Shown here: piece after piece, positions 36,733 through 47,024 of the stretch
How positions within the stretch are numbered: the first letter of the stretch is position 1
Layout of the letters: the number at the start of each line of letters is the position of its first letter
Assembly: GCF_007679045.1 (NCBI RefSeq)
Contig: NZ_VEFS01000002.1
Span: 434,001 to 498,000, forward strand
From: Microbacterium sp. BH-3-3-3
Lineage (GTDB): Bacteria > Actinomycetota > Actinomycetes > Actinomycetales > Microbacteriaceae
Direction: 5' to 3'
DNA: 64,000 nucleotides
Made by a program: the position numbers and the translations under genes
The notes under the pieces: model-generated
Seen by the model: only the letters and a program-made list of their open reading frames with translations
What the model was told of the DNA's origin: nothing
Database searches by the model: none

Positions 36733-39461
36733 GGGCAGTCCTTCGCGCTGACGTTCAGCACGACCGGGGTGTCCTTGTTGGCCGCGGTGCCGCCGGCGGG
36801 GTTGCTGGCGGTGACTTGGCCGCCATCGGGGGCCTTGTCGCTCTTCTTGCAGTCGCCGATCGAGAAGTTGGTGAAACCGGCGTTCTTGAGATCGTTCTGC
36901 GCGGCGTTGATGCTGCGGCCGACCACGTCGGGCACGGTGCCACCCTTGCCGTTGCCGGGGCTCAGGGTGATCTGCGAACCGGCGGGGGCGGAGCCGCCAC
37001 CGGGGTTCTGCGCGGCCACGCGGTCGCCGCCGAGCTCGGAATCGATCGGGTCTCCGACCGTCACGCGGAAGCCGGCGTTCTGCAACGTCGAGGTCGCGCT
37101 GTCGATGCTCTGGCCGACCACGTTCGGGAGGTCGCGCTGCTGCGTGCGCAGCAGGTTGCTCGCGGGGTCGGGGAAGCGGTCGCCGCCGTAGACGTCGTCG
37201 GCCGCGCGCTGCACGTCACGTGCCAGTCGGTAGCGCATGTCGCTGAGCTGCAGGCCGTTGGCGAACTTCTGGAAGAGGCTGACGGTGCCGCCGTCCCAGT
37301 TGCCGACCCAGACCGCGGTCGTGACGTTGGTCGACGACTCGATCATCCAGGTCTCGTGGGCCTCGTGCGTACCGGTCTTACCGAGCACGGGGGTGCCGTC
37401 GCCGGGGTTGGCCTGCGAACCCGTTCCGCCACCCTGCATGACGCCCTGGAGGGCGTACGCGGCGGTCGCCGCGATCTCGGGTGTCAGTGCGGTCTCGCAC
37501 TGCTGGTCGGGGATGGGGCGCTCGGAGCCGTCGGCCGCGGTCACCTTGTCGATGACCTTCGCGGGGCAGCGCGTGCCGCCGTTGGCGACCGTCGAGAAGG
37601 CGCCGGCCATGGCGATCGGCGAGATGTTGTCGCTACCGATGACCTCGTTGGCGTTCGCCATCAAGATCTCCTTGCCGTCGCCCGTCTTCACGCCCATCTT
37701 CTTCACGACGTTGGCGATGTCGCAGAGGTCGAGCTCGGCGGCCATGGCGAGGTAGCCCGTGTTCAGCGAGTCGCGCGTGAACATCATCGGCGTTCCCACG
37801 TAGCCGCGGCTCTCGTTGAAGTTGTTGATCGTGTACTTCGTGGTGTTGACCCACGGACCCTGGCACGAGTTCTTCATGTTGGGGACGGGCTGCAGGCGAC
37901 CGTTCAGCGTCTCGTTGAGCGAGTGCCCCTTCTCGAGCCAGTCGATGAGGGTGAACAGCTTGAACGTCGATCCGGCGCTGAAACCGATCGATCCGCCGTT
38001 GTCGGAATCGCCGGCGAAGACGATCGAGCTGTACGAGGGGTCGGAGTCGGCGAGGGTCGGGTCCTGCGTGAACTTCGTGTTCTGCGCGAGGGCGAGCAGG
38101 CGACCGGTCTTGGCCTCGAGGCTGACGGCGGTGGCACCGAACTTCAGGTTGTCGTAGCGGGCCGGGTCGAGGTTGGTCGGCGCGTTCTCGCTCATGGTCT
38201 CTTGAGCGGCGTTCTGCACGTTCCAGTCGAGGGTCGTCTGGATCGTCAGACCGTCCTGACGCAGCGCGTTGACGCGGTCGTCGGTTCCCTCGCCGAACGC
38301 GGGGGAGTTCAGGATCGTCGAGACCACGTACTGGCAGAAGTACGGGGCGGCCGAGGCGGCGCAGCCCTGGGTCGTCGGGGTGATCGCCGGGGTGATCGGC
38401 TCGATCGCGAACGACACGTACTGCTCGTGGGTGATCTTGCCGTCGGCCTCCATGCGGCTCAGCACGTAGAGCTGGCGGCCCTTGGTCTCGCTGTAGCCGT
38501 CGGCGGCGGCGACCAGCTGGTCCTGCGTGATCTCGCCGTTGTCGCGCAGCGTGTACAGCGCCTGGATTGTGCCCTGGTCGACATCGTCGATCGAGCCGTC
38601 GGGAGCCTTGTTGTAGGCGGTCTCGCCGTCGCTGATGCTGCCGGTGGGCAGATCGATGCGGAAGCGGTTGGGGTTCTGCACCATGCCGGCGAGGATCGCG
38701 GACTGTCCGACGGTCAGGTTCGCGGCGGGGGTGTTGAAGTAGTACCGCGCGGCGGCGTCGATGCCGTACGTGGTTCCGCCGAAGTTGGCGATGTTGAGGT
38801 ACCCGAGGAGGATCTGATCCTTCGTGTACTCCTTCTCGAGCTGCACCGCGTAGCGCATCTCCTGCAGCTTGCGCTGGTAGCCCGCGGCACCGTCCGACTG
38901 GATGGCCTCGAGCGCGCACGCCTGCAGAACTTCGTCGCGGCTCTTGGCTTCGACCGCCGGGGTGCTGTCCGTCGCCTCCACGGCGGGGATCGCACGGGCG
39001 TCGCGCTCGCAACGCTGCACGAGCACGTTCTTGACGTACTGCTGGCTGATCGAGGATCCACCCTGCGTCTCGCCGCCCGAGGCGTTGCTGAGCAGTGCAC
39101 GGGTCGTACCGATGAGGTCGACACCACCGTGCTGGTAGTAGCGGGGGTCCTCGGAGGAGAGGATCGCGTCGTACATGACCGGGTTGACTTGGTCGAAGGT
39201 GACCGGGGAGCGGTTCTGGTCGTAGAACTTGGCCAGGACCTGGTCGCCGGCCATCAGCGTCGTCGGCTGCATCAGCTCGTCGGGCTGCAGGTAGCTCGGC
39301 ATGTTGTCGAAGATCGTGATGGCGCTGGAGGCCGCCGCGCCGGAAACGGCGATGGCGGGCGTCACGGCAGCGGTGACGAGGAGTCCGGCGACCGCGCTCA
39401 GGCCGACGAGGCCGACGATGCCGCCGAGGGCACCGCTAGCCGTTCGTTTGTTCTCGGGCAT
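36729..39461 (-). CDS. ponA: Bifunctional class A penicillin-binding protein with PASTA domains
   Basis: 910 residues. One N-terminal membrane helix (13-38) and a GT51 transglycosylase domain with SSEDPRYYQHGGVD (catalytic Glu near 103) and GGSSISQQYVKN. The transpeptidase domain shows SAGSTFKLF (SxxK near 498), RDSLNTG (SxN near 564) and LGKTGTHEAH (KTG near 694). Two PASTA repeats close the protein (LPNVVGQSIDSATSTLQNAG; VPDVVGRSINAAQNDLKNAG). It polymerises and crosslinks peptidoglycan. TATCCT lies 7 nt before ATG 39461, suggesting a leaderless transcript. Confidence 0.95.
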   Translation of the reverse strand: MPENKRTASGALGGIVGLVGLSAVAGLLVTAAVTPAIAVSGAAASSAITIFDNMPSYLQPDELMQPTTLMAGDQVLAKFYDQNRSPVTFDQVNPVMYDAILSSEDPRYYQHGGVDLIGTTRALLSNASGGETQGGSSISQQYVKNVLVQRCERDARAIPAVEATDSTPAVEAKSRDEVLQACALEAIQSDGAAGYQRKLQEMRYAVQLEKEYTKDQILLGYLNIANFGGTTYGIDAAARYYFNTPAANLTVGQSAILAGMVQNPNRFRIDLPTGSISDGETAYNKAPDGSIDDVDQGTIQALYTLRDNGEITQDQLVAAADGYSETKGRQLYVLSRMEADGKITHEQYVSFAIEPITPAITPTTQGCAASAAPYFCQYVVSTILNSPAFGEGTDDRVNALRQDGLTIQTTLDWNVQNAAQETMSENAPTNLDPARYDNLKFGATAVSLEAKTGRLLALAQNTKFTQDPTLADSDPSYSSIVFAGDSDNGGSIGFSAGSTFKLFTLIDWLEKGHSLNETLNGRLQPVPNMKNSCQGPWVNTTKYTINNFNESRGYVGTPMMFTRDSLNTGYLAMAAELDLCDIANVVKKMGVKTGDGKEILMANANEVIGSDNISPIAMAGAFSTVANGGTRCPAKVIDKVTAADGSERPIPDQQCETALTPEIAATAAYALQGVMQGGGTGSQANPGDGTPVLGKTGTHEAHETWMIESSTNVTTAVWVGNWDGGTVSLFQKFANGLQLSDMRYRLARDVQRAADDVYGGDRFPDPASNLLRTQQRDLPNVVGQSIDSATSTLQNAGFRVTVGDPIDSELGGDRVAAQNPGGGSAPAGSQITLSPGNGKGGTVPDVVGRSINAAQNDLKNAGFTNFSIGDCKKSDKAPDGGQVTASNPAGGTAANKDTPVVLNVSAKDCP

Positions 39462-39577
39462 AGGCTTGAGGATAAGCGACGTTGCTGGGCGATGCCTCGA
39501 AGGTGAGCCCTGCGCGCGTACGCGTCCGCCCCCGCGCGCAGATGCTGCGCGCTCCGAGCAACCTCCGGGAGCCCGAG

Positions 39578-39796
39578 ATGATCACGTGGGAGTACCTCAC
39601 CACGCCGCTGCTGATCCACAACACCGCCGCGATCCTCAACAACTGGGGCAAGCAGGGCTGGGAGCTCGTGCAGGTGGTGACCGGCCCCGAGGGTGGACTC
39701 GTCGCCTACCTCAAGCGCCCGACGGGCGGAGGCGCAGCGAACGCGGGTCTCGGTGCCGCCGAGACCGCCGCCAAGCAGTTCGAGGGGCAGCAGTGA
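39578..39796 (+). CDS. DUF4177 small protein
   Basis: 72 residues from ATG 39578, with CCGGGAG upstream. MITWEYLTTPLLIHN and NNWGKQGWELVQVV are the DUF4177 signature. It overlaps the RidA gene by 4 nt (GTGA). The same small protein precedes RidA near ponA2 in mycobacteria, so a conserved but unknown joint role is likely. Confidence 0.85.
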   Translation: MITWEYLTTPLLIHNTAAILNNWGKQGWELVQVVTGPEGGLVAYLKRPTGGGAANAGLGAAETAAKQFEGQQ

Positions 39797-40260
39797 CCGT
39801 CTCGGAGCGTCTGGCCGCTCTGGGCGTCGAGGTGCCCGCGGTCGTGCCGCCCGTGGCGTCGTACATCCCGGCGAAGCGCCACGGCGACCTCGTCTACACC
39901 TCGGGCCAGCTTCCGATGGTGCAGGGTGCACTCCCCGCCACCGGCAAGGTCGGCGAGACCGACGGGCTCGTCAGCCCCGCGGATGCCAAGACCTACGCCC
40001 GTCAGTGCGCGCTGAACGCCATCGCGGCGGCCGCCGCGCTCGTGGGAGGCGTCGACAACCTCACCGGTGTGCTGAAGTTGACCGGCTTCGTGGCATCCGT
40101 CCCCGAATTCACCGGGCAGCCCGGCGTCATCAACGGTGCGAGCGAGTTCCTCGGCGAAGTCTTCGGCGAGGCCGGGGCGCACGCGCGCTCCGCGGTGGGA
40201 GTGCCGGTGCTCCCGCTCGACAGCCCCGTCGAGGTCGAGGTGGTCTTCTCGGTCGCGTGA
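39793..40260 (+). CDS. RidA family (YjgF/UK114) enamine/imine deaminase-like protein
   Basis: 155 residues from GTG 39793, coupled to DUF4177. Family motifs are LVYTSGQLPMVQG, ARQCALNAIAAAAALVGGVDNLTGV and VPVLPLDSPVEVEVVFSV. It belongs to the longer actinobacterial branch. The catalytic Arg of true RidA (R105-type, in GARVE-like motifs) is replaced here by the LPLDSP segment, so deamination of 2-aminoacrylate is not assured. Confidence 0.88.
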   Translation: MTVSERLAALGVEVPAVVPPVASYIPAKRHGDLVYTSGQLPMVQGALPATGKVGETDGLVSPADAKTYARQCALNAIAAAAALVGGVDNLTGVLKLTGFVASVPEFTGQPGVINGASEFLGEVFGEAGAHARSAVGVPVLPLDSPVEVEVVFSVA

Positions 40261-40268
40261 GCGGAATT

Positions 40269-40335
40269 CCGGATGCCGACTCCTCGGCATCCGGATCGAA
40301 GGGGGCGTCCCGCGTGTCGGGGCGCCCCCTTCGTC
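40269..40335 (+). terminator. Two successive hairpins after RidA
   Basis: CCGGATGCCGA/TCGGCATCCGG (40269-40294) is followed by GAAGGGGGCGTCCC/GGGGCGCCCCCTTC (40298-40332) and TCGTC. The second is a strong intrinsic-type terminator. Confidence 0.82.
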
Positions 40336-40388
40336 GTGCCGCCGGTCGCCGGTCACGGCGGATTCTGAAGTGGCGGGGAGGATCATTC

Positions 40389-41105
40389 GTGCTCATGACC
40401 ACCTCCGTCGTGCCGGGCGCGTCGTCCGCCGCCGCCTCGAACCCCTTCCTGGCCCCCGCCGCCCACCCGCGTCGGCTGGTGCTCACCGCCGTGGCGACCG
40501 TGCTCGTGCTCGTCGCTGTCGGCTTCCTCCTGCGGCTCGTGCCGCTCGACGTCGGGCTCTCCCGTGTCGTGCACCGCTCGCACCTCGGTGCCCTCGGTGC
40601 GATCGCGGAGGGGTTCTATCGTGCGGTCAAACCGGTCTCGGCGGCGGGGATCATGGTCGTGGCGACGGCGGTCGTCGGCTTCGCCACGCGTCGGTGGCAG
40701 GCGGCCCTCGCGTTCGTCGGGACGATCGCGCTCACCTGGGGCTCGGCCGAAGCGATCAAGCTCGTCGTCGAGCGGCCTCGCCCCGGCCTGTCGGAGCAGG
40801 TGGTGAACGCCGTCGGGACGACGGCCGACCCGTCGTTCCCGAGCGGCCACGTCGCGTTCGTCGCCGCTTTCGCCGCGGCGCTGATCTGCGTGTCGTGGGC
40901 GACCCGCTGGCGCGCCCTGGCGATCGGAGTGGGCGTCGTGCTGGTCGCGGCGATGATGCTGTCGGTGGTGTACATCGGCGTGCACTACGTCGGCGACGCG
41001 GTGGCATCCGTCATCTGGGTGGCGGGCATCTTCCCGGCCGTGCGCGCCCTCCTGGCGTTCGTCGTCGCACGGGCGCAGGAAGTGGTCGACGCCCGACGCC
41101 GGTGA
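40389..41105 (+). CDS. PAP2 family membrane phosphatase
   Basis: 238 residues from GTG 40389, chosen because GGGGAGG lies 7 nt upstream; ATG 40395 is the alternative. Five or six membrane helices. The phosphatase motifs are KLVVERPRP (KxxxxxxRP), PSFPSGHVAF (PSGH) and SVVYIGVHYVGD (final HxxxD motif, with SVVY in place of the usual SR). It probably dephosphorylates undecaprenyl diphosphate, phosphatidic acid or a related lipid. Confidence 0.88.
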   Translation: MLMTTSVVPGASSAAASNPFLAPAAHPRRLVLTAVATVLVLVAVGFLLRLVPLDVGLSRVVHRSHLGALGAIAEGFYRAVKPVSAAGIMVVATAVVGFATRRWQAALAFVGTIALTWGSAEAIKLVVERPRPGLSEQVVNAVGTTADPSFPSGHVAFVAAFAAALICVSWATRWRALAIGVGVVLVAAMMLSVVYIGVHYVGDAVASVIWVAGIFPAVRALLAFVVARAQEVVDARRR

Positions 41106-41178
41106 GCCGGACCCTCCCCGTGCGCGGCATGAGGTTCGATAGCATCGGGCCGAGCCAATAACCGGGGGGAGGGCTCGA

Positions 41179-41583
41179 ATGAACGACGCCGCGCAGATGC
41201 TGATCGCGATCGCCGGTCAGTTGGAAAAAGCCAAGGAGCTATCCGACGTCGCGGAGAACCTGTCGGGGGAGCTCGCCGCTCTCACCGGGGTGGGAAGCAG
41301 CGAAGATGACGAGGCGACGGTGACGGTCGATCACCAGGGCATCGTGACGGGGGTGACTCTGTCCGCCGGGGTCTCTCGCTCGGATGGTCGCTCGATCGCG
41401 GAGGCGATCCTCACTGCGACGGAGCGTGCGATCGACGACGTCAAGCGTCAGGCCGAGCCTTTGCAGGCGGCCATCCTGCAGCCTTACCTCCCCCAGCAGA
41501 CCGTTGACTTCTCGGCGCAGTTGGACGAGCTTTTCCGTCGTGTTCAAGCGGTCGACGGGATCACAGACGAGGAGAATCGCTGA
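41179..41583 (+). CDS. YbaB/EbfC-fold protein (EspL-like), ESX-type locus
   Basis: 134 residues with GGGGGGAGGG before the ATG. A helix (residues 1-35), a beta hairpin around ATVTVDHQGIVTGVTLSAG and a long helix (75-105) make up the YbaB/EbfC pattern. It is the first of four overlapping genes: the stop overlaps the next start (TGATG). In mycobacterial ESX-1, EspL has the same fold beside secretion substrates and is thought to act as a chaperone, so a similar role is plausible for the two YbaB proteins here. DNA binding is the alternative. Confidence 0.72.
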   Translation: MNDAAQMLIAIAGQLEKAKELSDVAENLSGELAALTGVGSSEDDEATVTVDHQGIVTGVTLSAGVSRSDGRSIAEAILTATERAIDDVKRQAEPLQAAILQPYLPQQTVDFSAQLDELFRRVQAVDGITDEENR

Positions 41584-41888
41584 TGACAGATCTCGATGTC
41601 CAGGCCGACGCGTTGCACGCGCACGCGTCCGCTCTTCACGGTTCGGCGGAGAGGTTCGACGCGGCGGCGGTTGCGGCGCTGCAAGCGGTCTCTCTCTCGC
41701 CCGAGGCTTTCGGGCTGCTGTGCTCTTTCCTCGTACCCGTCGTCGGCACGCAGCAAGCGACCACGGTTGCGGGGCTGGGCGCACTCAAGCTCGCTTTGTC
41801 CGCAGAGGCGACCGCCGTCTCAGCAGCGGGGAGCGCCTACGCCCTCCTCGACGACGTGCTCGCCTCCGAGATCGCGAAGGTCATCTGA
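41583..41888 (+). CDS. Small helical ESX-substrate-like protein
   Basis: 101 residues, almost all alpha-helical and Ala/Leu-rich: an N-terminal helix (VQADALHAHASALHGSAERFD), a hydrophobic turn with SPEAFGLLCSFLVPVV and a second helix. Size and helix-turn-helix form match WXG100/PE-type type VII secretion substrates (the DUF2563/ESX-target group), but there is no Trp-x-Gly at the turn; GLL takes that place. It is coupled to both neighbours by overlaps. Function as a heterodimer partner of the next protein is an inference. Confidence 0.6.
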   Translation: MTDLDVQADALHAHASALHGSAERFDAAAVAALQAVSLSPEAFGLLCSFLVPVVGTQQATTVAGLGALKLALSAEATAVSAAGSAYALLDDVLASEIAKVI

Positions 41889-42766
41889 TGTCCCTGCTCG
41901 TCGCGCCCACCTATGAGAGCGGAGCGAGCGGGGAAGCCATCCTCGGGGCGATTCCCATCGCGGGAGGAATCGCCGACAGTGTTCGCGACTTCGGTAACGG
42001 CAATATCACCTCGGGCGTGATCGACGTCGCCGGATCGGCTCTCGACGTCGTCGGCGTCATCGCGAACCCCATTGCCACGCTCGTATCGTCGTGCGCGGCG
42101 TTCCTCCTCGACTACATGAGCCCGCTGCATGAAGAACTCGAACTCCTCACCGGGAGTCCGGAGATGGTGCGTGCGCTCGGCGGGACCTGGGACAACGTGG
42201 GGGAGGCGCTCACCGCGATCGCCGACGATCGCGACCGCGCGCTCGCCGGGTTGCGCGAGTCGTGGGAGGGCGCGGCGGCCACCGGCTACGAGACCGTCGC
42301 CAACGGCTTGACGACCCTCATGCGCTCGTTGGCCGACGCCGCCCACAGCAACGCCAACGGACTGCGTCTCGCGGCTTCCGTCGTGCAAGTCGTGTACGAG
42401 ATCGTGAAGGGCATCATCGCTGATCTGGTCGGTCAGCTCATCCAGGCGGTCGTCATCGCCATGGCGACCGTGGGCGTCGGCCTGCCGGCCGTCGTCGCCC
42501 AGTGCAGCGCGAAGATCGCCCAACGCGTACCCCAGGTCGCGCGATGGGTGGAGAAGATCCAGGAGGTCATGCGCCGAATACAGGACATCGTCGAGACGTT
42601 CACGCAGTTCGGACGCAAGTTCGAGATCAACGCGGGCACCATCAAAGGCACCCTCGACAGAAAGGTCGACGTGTTGGTCAGCGTCCAGTCCGTCGATCTC
42701 GTCAACGCCGTGAAGGGCATCAACAGCGGCATCACGAAGTCCACCGAAGCGGGGGCCGAGTCGTGA
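41888..42766 (+). CDS. WXG-motif ESX-substrate-like protein
   Basis: 292 residues. A glycine-rich hydrophobic region (residues 15-80; GAIPIAGGIADSV, VVGVIANPIATLVSSCAAFLLDY) is followed by a long helical region with SWEGAAATGY (WxG-type turn near residue 125), as in WXG100/LXG or PPE-like substrates. A hydrophobic part (150-205) and a basic helical tail follow. There is no recognisable toxin domain. It overlaps its neighbours by 1 nt (TGATG) and 4 nt (GTGA). It is probably a large type VII secretion substrate; no EccC/EccD genes are in the window. Confidence 0.6.
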   Translation: MSLLVAPTYESGASGEAILGAIPIAGGIADSVRDFGNGNITSGVIDVAGSALDVVGVIANPIATLVSSCAAFLLDYMSPLHEELELLTGSPEMVRALGGTWDNVGEALTAIADDRDRALAGLRESWEGAAATGYETVANGLTTLMRSLADAAHSNANGLRLAASVVQVVYEIVKGIIADLVGQLIQAVVIAMATVGVGLPAVVAQCSAKIAQRVPQVARWVEKIQEVMRRIQDIVETFTQFGRKFEINAGTIKGTLDRKVDVLVSVQSVDLVNAVKGINSGITKSTEAGAES

Positions 42767-43191
42767 GCGGCCCCGGCGACTCCTCAGGGGTACCGCAGCC
42801 CACGCGGGAGCGCCTCGCCCTGCGTGAGGCGCAGTACGCCGCTGCGCGCGCACGCGGAGAAGAGATCCTGGCCGCTCAGCGGGCGATGGACGCGGCGCGG
42901 GGCACAGCCTCGTCCTACCTCGGCGAAGTCACGGCGACGGTGTCGGCCCGGGGCCTTCTGACCGATCTGCAGATCACGCCGCGAGGAGCCGCGCTGGGCC
43001 CACAGGTCCTGGGACGGCTCGTCTCGACGACGATCCGCGAGGCGCTGCTCGATCTGGAGGGCAATTTGATCGCTGCGGTCGACGAGACCGGCCACTCCGA
43101 GGCTTCTGCTGCACTCGTGGCAGAGGTCACGGGTGGATTGCGGGGCCCTCTGGCAGCCCTGGATGATACGGAAGCTGCGCGCCAGCAGTGA
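42763..43191 (+). CDS. Second YbaB/EbfC-like protein of the ESX-type locus
   Basis: 142 residues from GTG 42763 overlapping the previous stop. An N-terminal helix (RERLALREAQYAAARARGEE), a beta region (VTATVSARGLLTDLQITPRG) and a long helix (TTIREALLDLEGNLIAAVDE) give the YbaB pattern seen also at 41179. The two are only distantly similar. The arrangement YbaB - small substrate - large substrate - YbaB suggests each may chaperone one partner. Confidence 0.65.
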   Translation: MSGPGDSSGVPQPTRERLALREAQYAAARARGEEILAAQRAMDAARGTASSYLGEVTATVSARGLLTDLQITPRGAALGPQVLGRLVSTTIREALLDLEGNLIAAVDETGHSEASAALVAEVTGGLRGPLAALDDTEAARQQ

Positions 43192-43215
43192 CATCGCGCG
43201 GTGGCGCGCCGTCGT

Positions 43216-44139
43216 CTACCGCTCGCCGCCCATCGTGGACGCGACCGTCGGAAGGTGCGAGCCTCCCGACCGCGTGCCCACATACACACCAGTCGGCGTG
43301 CCGGGTGGAACGTCCCAGACGTCGATGGCTTGTTGGCGCGACATCGTGACGTGCTTCTGAGCGTCGGGCGCCTCCTGCCATGGCACCTTGCCCTCGAGGC
43401 CGTACCCCTTCCAGTCCGGGCGGATGAGGCGCTGGCCGAGGGAGAGTCCGGCACCACCCTCGAGACGACGCGGGAAGACCCCCGTGCCCGCGACCAGGGG
43501 ATCGGCGCGACCCCATGCGCGTTCGGGGACGGATTCGATCACGCCCGCAAGCGTCGTCGCGACGCTGCGGATGTGGCCTGCGTCGTAGGGCTCGAAGCCG
43601 TAGGCGAGCACGACGCCGGCGCGAATGACCACGGCGCTCACGGAAACCATCTCTGCGAGCACATCGAGGGTCTGCGGTGTCAGAAGGTCCTCGGCGAAGG
43701 AAGGCACGAATCCCTCGACGGTCCAACGGCCGTCAGCCGTGCGCCCGGGACCCAGCGGCGGAAGTGGGAGCCCGTAGTCCTTCTGCGTCGATGCAGCGTC
43801 GACCAGTCTGATTTCGGGGAGAGGCGCAGGCAGATCGATCCACACCGCGTTCGTCTCCCGCCGATCTCCGTGCGGAATGCCGCTGTTCGTCGTGCCGTAT
43901 TCGTACCCGATCAGGCGGCCCGCGCGACAGCGGTGCCCGGCGACGGACCCCTCGGCGACGTCGATCACCGCAACCGTCCAGATGTCGTTGCGGCGGATGC
44001 CGCGCAGAGCTGCCTCGCGCAGCTCGTACGGAGGTGCGGGCTGGCTGGCGAACCAGGCCCACCCGCTGCCCTCCATCTCCGCTCGGAGCTGGGCCCGTTC
44101 GCGCAGAGCCTCCTCGCGCTTACGCTTGCCGAAAATCAC
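43216..44139 (-). CDS. Hypothetical protein of the ESX-type locus
   Basis: 307 residues from GTG 44139, convergent with the YbaB-substrate operon. It begins with a charged helix (KREEALRERAQLRAEMEGSGWAW, residues 7-29). The rest is mixed alpha/beta: EYGTTNSGIPHGDRRETNAVWID, and ends with WDVPPGTPTGVYVGTR. It has no signal peptide or membrane segment. I do not recognise the family. Position between ESX-type genes is the only clue to its role. Confidence 0.7.
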   Translation of the reverse strand: MIFGKRKREEALRERAQLRAEMEGSGWAWFASQPAPPYELREAALRGIRRNDIWTVAVIDVAEGSVAGHRCRAGRLIGYEYGTTNSGIPHGDRRETNAVWIDLPAPLPEIRLVDAASTQKDYGLPLPPLGPGRTADGRWTVEGFVPSFAEDLLTPQTLDVLAEMVSVSAVVIRAGVVLAYGFEPYDAGHIRSVATTLAGVIESVPERAWGRADPLVAGTGVFPRRLEGGAGLSLGQRLIRPDWKGYGLEGKVPWQEAPDAQKHVTMSRQQAIDVWDVPPGTPTGVYVGTRSGGSHLPTVASTMGGER

Positions 44140-44216
44140 GGTCGCAGTCTACGTGCGCAACCCATCGCCGCGACCGATTGCGGGTGCAGCCACTCGCGGG
44201 AGGAGGGGGAAGGCGG

Positions 44217-44504
44217 TCAGAATGAACGTGCGAGCGCCGACTCGGCGTCGGCGATCGCCGTCCCGGTCCGTAGGAGCACTTCGGCGCAGCCGTCGAGCAG
44301 AGCCTGCATGGCGCGCATCTGCTCTTCCCACCGCGTCCGCGCGAGGGAGTACGCCTCACGCGCCTCGCCCTGCCAACCACTCTCCATGGCAGCGAGCTGT
44401 GCGTCCAGCTGATCGAGTTCTGCGCCCATGCGTGACGACGCGCTGCGAAGCGTCTCGACGGTCTGGCTGACGCGGCCAAAATCGATCCGGATGCGATCCG
44501 CCAT
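44217..44504 (-). CDS. WXG100 family protein (ESAT-6-like)
   Basis: 95 residues, no signal peptide. Two helices meet at the turn ESGWQGEAREAY (Trp44-x-Gly46), the exact WXG100 arrangement, and the length is standard. The C-terminal end lacks a clear YxxxD/E secretion signal, so it may pair with a partner that provides one. It lies at the edge of the locus containing the ESX-like substrates at 41583-42766 and is probably exported by a type VII system encoded elsewhere. Confidence 0.88.
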   Translation of the reverse strand: MADRIRIDFGRVSQTVETLRSASSRMGAELDQLDAQLAAMESGWQGEAREAYSLARTRWEEQMRAMQALLDGCAEVLLRTGTAIADAESALARSF

Positions 44505-44581
44505 CCTCGTCCCCCTCGAATGTCGATTCCCGACACCACAGTACCTAGCTCGACGGCCGCTCCCCGTGCTTTTCGAACGTT

Positions 44582-44622
44582 GAAGATCCCGGATGCCATG
44601 GATCACGGCATCCGGGATCTTC
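44582..44622 (-). terminator. Terminator of acs
   Basis: GAAGATCCCGGATGCC (44582-44597) pairs perfectly with GGCATCCGGGATCTTC (44607-44622) immediately after the acs stop on the minus strand. Confidence 0.85.
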
Positions 44623-44623
44623 C

Positions 44624-46591
<1,968 letters not shown>

Positions 46592-46795
46592 CGCGGCGCT
46601 CCTTCGCGTTCACGGACGCCGGCGCCCATGCGCAGCGTCGTCACGTCGGTCACGCTAGCGACACCCTCCGACACGGGCCACCTCCGATAGTTGGCATCGC
46701 GGTGATCGGTCGGCGCAGCAGGGAAACAACTGATATATCGCGTTGCATACGTCTGGAAAGTTGGTGGCGCCCTCCGGCGCGCGTACGCTGTCTAC
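46592..46795. other. Intergenic region between acs and the 6C RNA
   Basis: No gene is seen. It holds the acs upstream region and, at its right end, a promoter for the 6C RNA: TTGGTG (46761-46766), 17 bp, TACGCT (46784-46789). A locally AT-rich stretch (46720-46750) lies upstream of that. Confidence 0.55.
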
Positions 46796-46893
46796 CGCCC
46801 GAACATCGCTTCCGGCACCGCGTCGGGGGAGCCCCCCAATTTTCCCCGGCGCGTGGCGGCATCCCTCGCCCCCCACTGTAGGGATGCCGCCCC
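46796..46893 (+). ncRNA. 6C small RNA
   Basis: Two stem-loops each display exactly six cytosines in the loop. The first stem is 46821-46828 with 46844-46851 (loop C run 46832-46837). The second is GGCGGCATCCCT (46855-46866) with AGGGATGCCGCC (46880-46891), loop C run 46869-46874, followed by CCCTTCATTTT as terminator. This is the defining structure of actinobacterial 6C RNA. The location beside the tad locus matches 6C (B11) of mycobacteria, as I remember it. A promoter (TTGGTG-17-TACGCT) ends 6 nt before the proposed 5' end. 6C pairs with G-rich sites of target mRNAs. Confidence 0.85.
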
Positions 46894-47024
46894 CTTCATT
46901 TTCGGACGGTCCTCCCGCGCGACGAGGCGCGGGGTTCCTCCCCAGATGACTCATCGCTCCGTCTCTCCACCGATCGACCGATCCGGTCAGCGGGCGCGGT
47001 CGACCGGTCCCTACGGTCGTCGTC

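Noticed and set aside
36816..39506. An 896-codon plus-strand open frame opposite ponA
   Set aside because: ponA shows all catalytic motifs on the other strand; this frame is a complement artefact.
46743..46949. A short open frame between acs and tadA
   Set aside because: It runs through both C-rich hairpins and the terminator of the 6C RNA and has no ribosome-binding site.
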